NCBI GenBank assembly: GCA_965656535.1
Contig: CBFHKX010000001.1
Location: 992,001-1,056,000 of the forward strand
DNA: 64,000 bases
Reading direction: 5' to 3'
Source: Lishizhenia sp965656535
GTDB taxonomy: Bacteria; Bacteroidota; Bacteroidia; Flavobacteriales_D; Crocinitomicaceae
The notes under the pieces are model-generated. The model worked only from the letters and a program-made list of their open reading frames with translations, searched no databases and was not told the origin of the DNA. A program made the position numbers and the translations under genes. Below, piece by piece: positions 26,268-34,102 of this stretch (position 1 is its first letter; every line of letters starts with the position of its first letter).

Positions 26268-28639
26268 TTTTTAAATAGTCTTTGTAAAATTGATTTACCT
26301 TCATTCTCTTCCTCATAGTACCCGCCATATCCATATCCGTAGCCGTATCCAGATCGACTTTTACTTACTTTTAGTCCGTTGAGTATAACGTTGAGGTGCT
26401 TTATTTTTTGTATTTTCTCTAGTTCTTTTACTTTTTCAATAAACTGTCTGCCAGAGTAATTTGCCTTGAAAATATAAATTGGAATATCTGCCTTAGATAA
26501 AGTCTTTAATCCGTCAGATACAATACCAACGGGAGGGTTGTCAATTATAATAATATCGTATTCCGTTTTGAGTGTCTCTAAAAAAGTATCGAATTTAGGA
26601 CTTAGAATAAGCTCTGAAGGATTAGGAGGTATAGGACCTGCAGTAATAATATCTAATTCTGGTAAAGGCGTTTTTTTAATACACTCTTTTACTGTGTAGG
26701 TATCACATAGAATGTTAGATACTCCCTTTAGGTTATCCACATTTGCTCCTAAGTGAATTTTAGGTTTCCTTAGATCGAGATCAATAATAACTGTTTTTTT
26801 TCCTGAAGCAGCAATAATACCTGCTAAATTAAGAGCTACAAACGTTTTTCCTTCTCCAGAAACCGAGCTAGAGATAGCAATAAGTTGAGCATTTGGGTCT
26901 ATAAAGGTTAAGTTACTCCTTATGTTTCGCATGGCTTCTGCAATCATTGATTTAGGTGCTTCTGCAATAAGAAGTTGTGAGTGTTTCATTGCTTTTTTAT
27001 ACAAGGGTACAGAACCTAGAACATTAGTGTTTTCTGGTAATATTTTTTTCAGGTCATCTAGGTTATTTATTTCATTGTATGAAACGTATTTGTAAAATAA
27101 GTAAAACGCACCGATGAGAAACCCTAAAAATAAAAAGGCGATATATATTTTTGAGTGATTTGGCGAAATTGGACTGGTAGGTAAACCGGCTTTTCTTAAA
27201 ACTTTGTTGTTAGAAGTGTATCCCGCATTAGAAATAGAGTAGAGTACTTTTTTTTCTGTAAGAAGGGTGTAGTATTTTTCGTTTAAGGATTCTAATTTTT
27301 TTAATCGTGCTAATTCGATTTTCTTTTCTGGTAAAGCAAAGTATTCTTTTTCATAAGCTGCAATCTGTTCCACTAGAACCTTTCTTTTGCTTTCAATTCT
27401 TACTGCAATTGTCTCAATTGTTTTAGAAATTGTGCGCATCTCACGATCTATTCTATCATTTAAACTTGTGATTGAAGTACTTTTTTCAGTAACGTTAAAT
27501 AAAAGGTCTTCTTTCTGTTCTAATTTATTCAATAAACGTTCTATTTGACTACCCAAAATTTCTTCAAAGCTTTTGTTGTAAAGTGCCGGTAACAGTTTGT
27601 ATATCTCAAGTCGGTTTGTATTTCCATTTAATTTCTCTTGTATAAGAGTTAGTGCATATTTCTCGTCTTCTAGCTCAAAAAGTGCATCTTGAAGTTTTGT
27701 AATGTTTGAATTTAGCGCAGTGGTATATGACTCTGGGTCTGGCATATTTTGAAGTCTCTGAAAACGCGTAATGCTATCTCTAGAAGCCTTAACTTCTGTG
27801 TTGAGAGAATCGAGCTGATTACTAATAAATGCGAGTATTTTTTCAGAACTTTCTCTTTGGTTTTCATTGTCGTATGCAAAGAAAGCTGTACCCACAGCGT
27901 TTGCAATGTCTCTAGAAAGTGCAGCATTGTTAGATTGATAAGCGATTTCTATCGTTTTTGCATTCAAGTCTATTGGTGTAATAGTCAAGTTTGGCAAGTA
28001 TTTTTCAGATAAGCTTTCGGGCGTGTTAAAGATAAAGTAGAGTTCATTTTCAGAAATGTCTTGTTGGAAAGAGGAGAAATTGGCAGTTTTGATTTGAATA
28101 TCAAAATAATCGTTTTTCACCCGTTCTTCGAGTTCAATAGTTATGTTACACTCTTTACCAAGGTGGTTGAATTTCAAGGTTAACATTCTATCGTCTTCAT
28201 TCTTTTTTGAGAGATAGATAGGAATATTGCAAAGAGACGAGTCAAAAAGGGCATAAACCGTTACATTGAAGGTGCTTTGAAGGTATTTTTCCTCTGTAAG
28301 GATATTTCCTTTTGAGTAATGACTTACATGCATATTGAGCGAATTAATCGCTTTGTCAAAAAGAAACTGAGACCTCAATAATTCTATTTCAGCCGATATG
28401 TTGTCGTTGCTGTTAATGTTTTCAAAGTCAATAACTTCTTTACCTGTATCCTCTTTTGTTATTTGAATAAGCATTTCTGATTGGTAAACGCTTTTGGTAT
28501 ACCTCAGATAAATAAATGCAGTTGCCAGAGAGAATAAAACGAAAATTAGTAAAACAGACCAAGTTCGTCTTAAAACCGTTTTAAATATATCTGGGTCGAA
28601 ATCTTTATTGATGAATATTCTACTTGTGTTATTGTTCAT
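26264..28639 (-). CDS. Wzc-type polysaccharide co-polymerase and tyrosine autokinase
   Basis: This is a 791-residue protein. A Wzz domain with membrane helices near residues 28-48 and 500-520 brackets a long coiled-coil periplasmic part. A cytoplasmic BY-kinase domain follows, with Walker A SSVSGEGKTF, Walker A' VIIDLDLRKP and Walker B IIIIDNPP. The C-terminus carries a tyrosine cluster in alternating Gly-Tyr form (SGYGYGYGYGGYYEEE), the expected autophosphorylation tail. It controls chain length and export of capsule or exopolysaccharide together with the Wza-like protein encoded immediately upstream (no gap). Confidence 0.93.
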   Translation of the reverse strand: MNNNTSRIFINKDFDPDIFKTVLRRTWSVLLIFVLFSLATAFIYLRYTKSVYQSEMLIQITKEDTGKEVIDFENINSNDNISAEIELLRSQFLFDKAINSLNMHVSHYSKGNILTEEKYLQSTFNVTVYALFDSSLCNIPIYLSKKNEDDRMLTLKFNHLGKECNITIELEERVKNDYFDIQIKTANFSSFQQDISENELYFIFNTPESLSEKYLPNLTITPIDLNAKTIEIAYQSNNAALSRDIANAVGTAFFAYDNENQRESSEKILAFISNQLDSLNTEVKASRDSITRFQRLQNMPDPESYTTALNSNITKLQDALFELEDEKYALTLIQEKLNGNTNRLEIYKLLPALYNKSFEEILGSQIERLLNKLEQKEDLLFNVTEKSTSITSLNDRIDREMRTISKTIETIAVRIESKRKVLVEQIAAYEKEYFALPEKKIELARLKKLESLNEKYYTLLTEKKVLYSISNAGYTSNNKVLRKAGLPTSPISPNHSKIYIAFLFLGFLIGAFYLFYKYVSYNEINNLDDLKKILPENTNVLGSVPLYKKAMKHSQLLIAEAPKSMIAEAMRNIRSNLTFIDPNAQLIAISSSVSGEGKTFVALNLAGIIAASGKKTVIIDLDLRKPKIHLGANVDNLKGVSNILCDTYTVKECIKKTPLPELDIITAGPIPPNPSELILSPKFDTFLETLKTEYDIIIIDNPPVGIVSDGLKTLSKADIPIYIFKANYSGRQFIEKVKELEKIQKIKHLNVILNGLKVSKSRSGYGYGYGYGGYYEEENEGKSILQRLFKK

Positions 28640-29407
28640 TTAATTCAAGTTCGTAAGCACAGTAATTAATATCACAGCAGATGAGAGTATGGTTAGAATA
28701 GGAGTAACTTCTTGTAACACCTCTCTACTAATTTGATTAGATGGTTCGATGTAAATGTAATCATTTCCTTGTACAATCATATCGGCATACATTAATCCGT
28801 CTAACGTACTGAGGTCTACTTTGTAGATGAGTCGTTCTTCTCCCACTTTTCGCATTATTTTAATTGACTTGGCTTTTCCTCTGTCTGTAATTCCTCCAGC
28901 AAGCGCTATGGCTTCCATGAGTGTGGTGTTTGGGTTGGAAAGCAAGACTACTTTCGCATCGCTACCATTACCCGGAAAAACAATAACTCTTTTATTGGTA
29001 ACGGTAACTTTAATAAATGGGGCTTTGTAAGAGAGTGCGTATTTACTTTCTAGTATATCTTCAGACTCTTGAATAGTAAGCCCTTTGAGTAAAACGTTGC
29101 CAATAATAGGCAGTTCTGCGTAGCCGTCGTTTTTAATGATGTACTCAATTTCTTTTGAAGTATTACCATTGTTTTCGAGCACTTGTCTATCTATCAATTT
29201 CTCGCCATTTTTAGTGGTTAGTGTGAAAGAAATTTTATCATTAACAGCTAACTTATATTCTTCTGATGGTTTTAATGGAATGGAATCTTCAATAACTACC
29301 TTACTGTTTTTTTCTTCTTTAAACATCAGGTTGCTGTTTATACCACAGCTGGATAGTAAAAGAACTATGAAAATGCAGAATAAACTATTTATTTTTATCA
29401 TTTGCAA
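28640..29407 (-). CDS. Wza-like polysaccharide export lipoprotein
   Basis: The 255-residue protein has a lipoprotein leader (FIVLLLSSCGIN). A Poly_export domain (YKLAVNDKISFTL...) is followed by an SLBB domain (VIVFPGNGSDAKVV...LMEAIALAGGITDRGKAKSI) and a C-terminal hydrophobic helix. It should form the outer-membrane export channel partner of Wzc. It is shorter than E. coli Wza, as is usual in Bacteroidota. The gene overlaps the upstream glycosyltransferase gene by 23 bp and abuts wzc. Confidence 0.92.
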   Translation of the reverse strand: MQMIKINSLFCIFIVLLLSSCGINSNLMFKEEKNSKVVIEDSIPLKPSEEYKLAVNDKISFTLTTKNGEKLIDRQVLENNGNTSKEIEYIIKNDGYAELPIIGNVLLKGLTIQESEDILESKYALSYKAPFIKVTVTNKRVIVFPGNGSDAKVVLLSNPNTTLMEAIALAGGITDRGKAKSIKIMRKVGEERLIYKVDLSTLDGLMYADMIVQGNDYIYIEPSNQISREVLQEVTPILTILSSAVILITVLTNLN

Positions 29408-30572
29408 GTGTTTTGAGGTATAACGTTTCCATGTTTTTTACTAACGTGGTGTAATGAAATTTATCTTTAACATAACTATAACCTGCTTTAGAGAAAGATA
29501 CGCGTAACGCTTTGTCCTCTACCAATAAACGTAACTTATTGCAGTAAGTTTCATAATCTCCATTTTTTATAACAAATCCTGTTTTGTTCTCTAGTACAAT
29601 GTCTTTAACACCTCCTACGTCCGTTGAGATTACAGGTAGGTTCGTAGCTTGTGCTTCAATCAAGCTTACTGGGGTTCCTTCATTTTTGGAGGTTAGGCAA
29701 ATAATATCCATCCCGGCATTAAAAGTAGCAATGTCTTTAATCCAGGAAGTTAATAAAATACTATATCCGTATTTCTTATTCAGGAGAGTAACTTCTTTTT
29801 CAATAGATTTTCTTTCAGCTCCGTCACCAACAATAAAAACTTTTACTTTTTGATTCGTTGAGGAAAGTAAATTGTCAATAATCCTAAGAAAGAAAGCATG
29901 GTTTTTTATCGGTGCTAATCTGCCAATTATAGCAATAGCAACTTCATTTTGGTCGATATTATATTTTTGACGAGTCTCTGCTCTTTTGTTTACCAGATTT
30001 TCTTGAAATTGCTCTAAATCAAAACCTAATTGAACTACTTCTACTTTTTCTTTTTTACAAATTTTATGTACGCTCGTTAATTCTTCTTTTTGAGTTTTAC
30101 TAATTGCAATAATTTTTGAGCTTTTTCGAGCTAATCTTCTTTCGATACTTTTAAAAATAGCTGTTTTTAATTTACCAAAGTACGAATGGAAAACGTGTCC
30201 ATGAAAAGTATGGATAATCACAGGAACTCCGCAAGCGTGAGCAGCTTTTCTACCTAGTGCTCCAGCTTTAGCAGCGTGTGTGTGCACGATGTCAGGTTTA
30301 TAATCTTGTATAATAGCTTTAATTTCTTTGTAGGCTTTCCTGTCTGATAATAAACTTGGCTTGCGCTGTAAGGAAGAAATTATTTTCGGTTTTATCTTGT
30401 ATTTGTCAAGAATGTGAAGCGAATCTTTCTCGTCTTTTTCTGGTCCACCTCCAATTAGTAAAGTTTCAAAATCATCGCTTAAAAAACGGGTTAAAAAAGT
30501 AGCGTTGTAAGTCGGACCTCCGATGTTAAATCGATTAATTATTCGCAGTATTTTTATTTTTTTCTCAGGCAT
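29385..30572 (-). CDS. GT4-family glycosyltransferase
   Basis: This is a 395-residue GT-B fold retaining glycosyltransferase. It has the N-terminal motif RFNIGGPTYNATFL, VHTHAAKAGALGRKAA, the nucleotide-sugar site IIGRLAPIKNH and the EX7E-type motif SKNEGTPVSLIEAQ. It probably adds a sugar to the polysaccharide repeat unit in the cytoplasm. The longer frame from 30596 starts inside the -7 box at 30594-30601, so I use the ATG at 30572 (MPEKKIKIL). It is the first gene of the leftward export/synthesis run. Confidence 0.9.
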   Translation of the reverse strand: MPEKKIKILRIINRFNIGGPTYNATFLTRFLSDDFETLLIGGGPEKDEKDSLHILDKYKIKPKIISSLQRKPSLLSDRKAYKEIKAIIQDYKPDIVHTHAAKAGALGRKAAHACGVPVIIHTFHGHVFHSYFGKLKTAIFKSIERRLARKSSKIIAISKTQKEELTSVHKICKKEKVEVVQLGFDLEQFQENLVNKRAETRQKYNIDQNEVAIAIIGRLAPIKNHAFFLRIIDNLLSSTNQKVKVFIVGDGAERKSIEKEVTLLNKKYGYSILLTSWIKDIATFNAGMDIICLTSKNEGTPVSLIEAQATNLPVISTDVGGVKDIVLENKTGFVIKNGDYETYCNKLRLLVEDKALRVSFSKAGYSYVKDKFHYTTLVKNMETLYLKTLANDKNK

Positions 30573-30593
30573 GTTTAAAGCTGATAGCGGGTT

Positions 30594-30601
30594 CAAAGCT
30601 A
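30594..30601 (-). promoter_or_regulatory. -7 promoter box (TAGCTTTG) of the polysaccharide operon
   Basis: This is an exact TAnnTTTG match on the minus strand, 21 bp before the chosen start. It may drive the whole leftward run down to the LOG gene, since the gaps between those genes are 43 bp or less. Confidence 0.5.
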
Positions 30602-30692
30602 ATAAGATTTTTTTGGTGTTCTAAATTCTTACAATTTTCAGGAAATTATAAATCACATTTTAGAATAGTTTTACCTTTATCTTAAAAAGAAT

Positions 30693-32153
30693 ATGATTAA
30701 ATATATACTAGTTGGCATACTTTTCATTTGTTGGTCAATTGGATTAAGTCAAAGCAACGCCGTTCAAAAGCAAATAGATCTTTTTTCAAATAGTACCTAT
30801 TTTGAGAGTGCTGGTATTAGTTTTGAAGCTGTAGATCTTGCAACAGGAAATGTAATTGCTTCGTATAATCCAAAATTGGCAATAGCGCCGGCTTCAACTG
30901 TTAAACTATTTACAACAGCTACGGCATTTTTAACTTTAGGAGGAGGCTATCAACCAGAAACACGTTTTTATTTAGATGGATATGTAGATACCTTAGGCGT
31001 GCTCCAAGGAAATCTTTTTATACGTGGAGGAGGTGATCCTTCTCTTGGTTCTCGTTTCTTTGAAAAAAGAGAAACAGTATCTAACTTTTTAACAGATTGG
31101 GCAAAAAGTCTAATAGAATTAGGAATAAAAAAAATAAATGGAGCCGTAATTGCCGATGGTTCAGACTTTGGATATAATGGTGCTCCCGGAGGGTGGACAT
31201 GGGCAGATTTAGGCAATTATTATGGGGCTGGCCCTGCTGGCTGCACGCTGTATGATAATATGGTTTATTTACTGTTTAATACAGGAGAGAAGGTGGGTGA
31301 CTCAACACATTTGTCGTGCACGGTTCCTTACATTCCTAATTTTGAATTAGACAATTATGTTGTTTCTGCACAGTCAAAAAGAGATAATAGTTACGTATAT
31401 GGCGCGCCTTATTTGCATAGCCGATTTATCACGGGTTCTTTGCCAGCTAAAGAAGAAGAATTTGAGGTGAAAGCAAGTATTCCAGATCCGGAGTATTTGC
31501 TTGCTTTGGAGTTAGATTATGCTCTTCAGCAACAAGGCGTATCGATTGCTCAAGCTCCAGAAGGATATAGAACGTTTAAAAGGAGAAGAGCTGCCGAGGA
31601 TAGATATGATAAACAACCTTTTTACAGCTACAAGGGAAAAACGCTTAGTAGTGTTGCCTATCATACCAATATGAGAAGTGTAAATCTATTTGCAGAACAA
31701 CTCCTTTGCTTAATACCTTATGAAAAGTATGGTGTAGGCACCACATATAAAGGTAGTGAGTTTGTAACACGCTTCTGGGAAGATAAAATGAAAGCTGGGT
31801 ATAGAATTACCGACGGTTCCGGGTTGTCAAGAAATAATGCATTGAGCGCAAATCATTTTACGGCTATGTTATCCTACATGTCTGCTTCTAAGTTTGCTAC
31901 GGATTTTGAGAATACTTTACCTGTTGCAGGTAAGAGCGGAACCTTGTCAAGAGTGTGTCGAGGGCAAGTAGCACAAGGGAGGTTGTATGCAAAGAGTGGA
32001 ACAATGTCACGCATTAAGTCATACGCAGGATATGTAACATCTTCTTCAGGTAAAAAGATAGCTTTTGCAATTATTGTAAATAATTATTTAGGCAGCTCAA
32101 GCAACGTGGTAAGAAAAATGGAAAAGGTGTTCAATGCGATGGCTACTTATTGA
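30693..32153 (+). CDS. dacB: PBP4/DacB-type D-Ala-D-Ala carboxypeptidase/endopeptidase (S13)
   Basis: This is a 486-residue periplasmic enzyme with a signal peptide (MIKYILVGILFICWSIGLSQ). The three penicillin-binding motifs are visible: S68-T-V-K71 in APASTVKLF, S329-V-N331 and K434-S-G436 in YAKSGTMSR. It trims or cleaves peptide cross-links in peptidoglycan. The gene is convergent with ddl, overlapping by 11 bp, so enzymes that make and remove D-Ala-D-Ala lie side by side. Confidence 0.94.
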   Translation: MIKYILVGILFICWSIGLSQSNAVQKQIDLFSNSTYFESAGISFEAVDLATGNVIASYNPKLAIAPASTVKLFTTATAFLTLGGGYQPETRFYLDGYVDTLGVLQGNLFIRGGGDPSLGSRFFEKRETVSNFLTDWAKSLIELGIKKINGAVIADGSDFGYNGAPGGWTWADLGNYYGAGPAGCTLYDNMVYLLFNTGEKVGDSTHLSCTVPYIPNFELDNYVVSAQSKRDNSYVYGAPYLHSRFITGSLPAKEEEFEVKASIPDPEYLLALELDYALQQQGVSIAQAPEGYRTFKRRRAAEDRYDKQPFYSYKGKTLSSVAYHTNMRSVNLFAEQLLCLIPYEKYGVGTTYKGSEFVTRFWEDKMKAGYRITDGSGLSRNNALSANHFTAMLSYMSASKFATDFENTLPVAGKSGTLSRVCRGQVAQGRLYAKSGTMSRIKSYAGYVTSSSGKKIAFAIIVNNYLGSSSNVVRKMEKVFNAMATY

Positions 32154-33108
32154 GAATGTAAGCATAAATTGTCGACCAAAAATCAGCAATTTTTATTCCT
32201 TCAACACTTAACATTTGAGGCACTAATGATGCTTCTGTAAATCCTGGTGTTGTATTTACCTCAATAATAAATGGCGCATCGTTGCAAAGCATAAAGTCGA
32301 TACGCGCAATAGAATTGAGTTGCAAGGTCTGATACACTTTTTTTGATATTTCTTGAATTTGTTTTACGAGGTGATCTTCTAGTTTTGCAGGAGTAATTTC
32401 TTGTGTTGTTCCGCTGTATTTCGCTTCAAAATCGAAAAACTCTGTTTCACAAATAATTTCTGTAATTGGCAAAGCGTGTATTCCATTTTTGTCCTGATAA
32501 ACCGCACACGTAAATTCTCGTCCTTTTAAAAAAGATTCAAGAACAACAGTTTTTCCTTCTTTGAATGCTAAATCAATTGCATGCTGCAGTTCGTTTGCCT
32601 GTTTTACTTTAGAAATTCCATAACTTGAACCACTGTCTGTTGGTTTTACAAAAATAGGTAAGTTGAGTTGTTCAACTGCTTCTGTTATACTTACCTTATT
32701 TTCTGTAAGTAAAATACTATTAGCAACTGAAAAACCTAGGCCTTTTAAAAATTGATTACAAAACCATTTGTCGAATGAAATTTCACTACTTAGTGCGCTA
32801 CTATTTATGTAGGGAATACCTTTCATGTCAAGAAACGCCTGTATTTTTCCATTTTCACCAGGATTCCCATGAATGTAAACATGTGCAACATCTATTTGTA
32901 CGGTTTCGTTTTTCCAATCAAAAGAAAGCGTTGTTAAATTAACAGGTAGCGTTTCGTTTTCCACTTTTACATTCCAACCATCTCGCGTTACTTCTACAAG
33001 GTAGAAATTGTAATTGGATGGAGCATGTTTGTAAATAACTTGAGCACTCTTTTTAGAGATCTCGAATTCAGAAGAAAATCCGCCGTATAGAATTGCTACG
33101 TTTTTCAT
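32143..33108 (-). CDS. ddl: D-alanine--D-alanine ligase
   Basis: This is a 321-residue ATP-grasp ligase making the D-Ala-D-Ala dipeptide for peptidoglycan. The motifs are VAILYGGFSSEFEIS, HGNPGENGKIQAFL, FVKPTDSGSSYGISKV, SIARIDFM and FIIEVNTTPGFTEASLVP. The longer frame from 33138 adds MPLSSLKVLN, which is not family-like; MKNVAILYGG at 33108 is the expected start. It is divergent from the PASTA-domain gene. Confidence 0.96.
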   Translation of the reverse strand: MKNVAILYGGFSSEFEISKKSAQVIYKHAPSNYNFYLVEVTRDGWNVKVENETLPVNLTTLSFDWKNETVQIDVAHVYIHGNPGENGKIQAFLDMKGIPYINSSALSSEISFDKWFCNQFLKGLGFSVANSILLTENKVSITEAVEQLNLPIFVKPTDSGSSYGISKVKQANELQHAIDLAFKEGKTVVLESFLKGREFTCAVYQDKNGIHALPITEIICETEFFDFEAKYSGTTQEITPAKLEDHLVKQIQEISKKVYQTLQLNSIARIDFMLCNDAPFIIEVNTTPGFTEASLVPQMLSVEGIKIADFWSTIYAYILNK

Positions 33109-33237
33109 GTTTAAAACTTTTAGCGAAGATAATGGCAAAAGGGTGAATGTTCTACTGCGTATTTTTAAAAGTTTTCAGCAAATAATTATTCAAAACGCAA
33201 AACAACTTAGAAAGAGGGTAAAGGCAGAACTTATTTT

Positions 33238-33245
33238 TATATTTG
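33238..33245 (+). promoter_or_regulatory. -7 promoter box (TATATTTG) of the PASTA-protein gene
   Basis: This is an exact TAnnTTTG match, 21 bp before the ATG at 33267. Confidence 0.5.
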
Positions 33246-33266
33246 TTCTTGAAAATTTAGAAGAGG

Positions 33267-34088
33267 ATGACATTCTTAAAGAAACTTGGAGCTTTTGCAA
33301 GCAGTAAAGCATTTTTGCTTTCACTTGCATTGATTGTACTTTTTTGGATAGCTCTAATTTGGGGAAGCGTATGGAGCTTTAGCTCGTTCACCAAACACGG
33401 CGAAAAAATTGAAGTTCCTATCTTAGCTTCAAACGATAAAAGTCAGCTCGTTAATGTTTCTCAGTTAGAAGCGCTTTTAAAAGATAAAGAATTGGGCTTT
33501 GAGGTGTTGGATTCAATCTACAACCCAGATTTAGTAGAGGGCACCATTATATATCAAGATCCTCTACCTACTGAAAAAAACGGGCAGTTTGTAAAGAGTG
33601 GAAGGGTTATTAAAGTGCGCGTTTCTAAACGATCAAGAGATGTTTCTGTTCCTAAGTTAATAGATAAGTCGCAACGTTATGCAGAAGGTATTTTGTCTAT
33701 TATTGGTTTAAGATCAAGAGCAAAATACGTTCCTAGCGATGTAAACGGATCTGTATTAGATGTTAAGTATAAAGGTAAAAAGGTGCAGAGCGGACAAAAA
33801 TTACCTATAAATTCAGTCCTCGAATTAACCATTGGAAAGAAAGCTGGTGGAACGCTTATAAATGTTCCAGATTTAAGTGGATTAACAATATCAGAAGCAA
33901 AGTTACGTTTACAAAACAATAGTGCTTTGAGTCTATACATTAGCTGTGCAGAGTGTGTAACAGCTCAAGATAGCGCAAGCGCTCGTATTAACGCTCAAAC
34001 TCCCGTAGCAGCAGAAGGCTCTATGGTTCCGCAGGGAACTACAATAACGGCCTTTGCGTCTCTTGGTGTTCAAGAAAATATGTACTAG
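33267..34088 (+). CDS. Membrane-anchored PASTA-domain protein without kinase
   Basis: The 273-residue protein has a short cytoplasmic tail, one membrane helix (residues ~17-38) and three PASTA repeats (~44-115, ~116-187, ~188-270; for example VPKLIDKSQRYAEGILSIIGL and VPDLSGLTISEAKLRLQNN). In Firmicutes and Actinobacteria PASTA repeats sit on Ser/Thr kinases or PBPs and sense muropeptides; here there is no enzymatic domain. Placement next to ddl and dacB fits a cell-wall role, but the function is unknown. Confidence 0.85.
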   Translation: MTFLKKLGAFASSKAFLLSLALIVLFWIALIWGSVWSFSSFTKHGEKIEVPILASNDKSQLVNVSQLEALLKDKELGFEVLDSIYNPDLVEGTIIYQDPLPTEKNGQFVKSGRVIKVRVSKRSRDVSVPKLIDKSQRYAEGILSIIGLRSRAKYVPSDVNGSVLDVKYKGKKVQSGQKLPINSVLELTIGKKAGGTLINVPDLSGLTISEAKLRLQNNSALSLYISCAECVTAQDSASARINAQTPVAAEGSMVPQGTTITAFASLGVQENMY

Positions 34089-34102
34089 TACACGATTAAA
34101 TT

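Noticed and set aside
33107..33307. 66-codon frame on + between ddl and the PASTA gene
   Set aside because: It overlaps the ddl start and the PASTA start, spans the PASTA promoter box and has no family resemblance.
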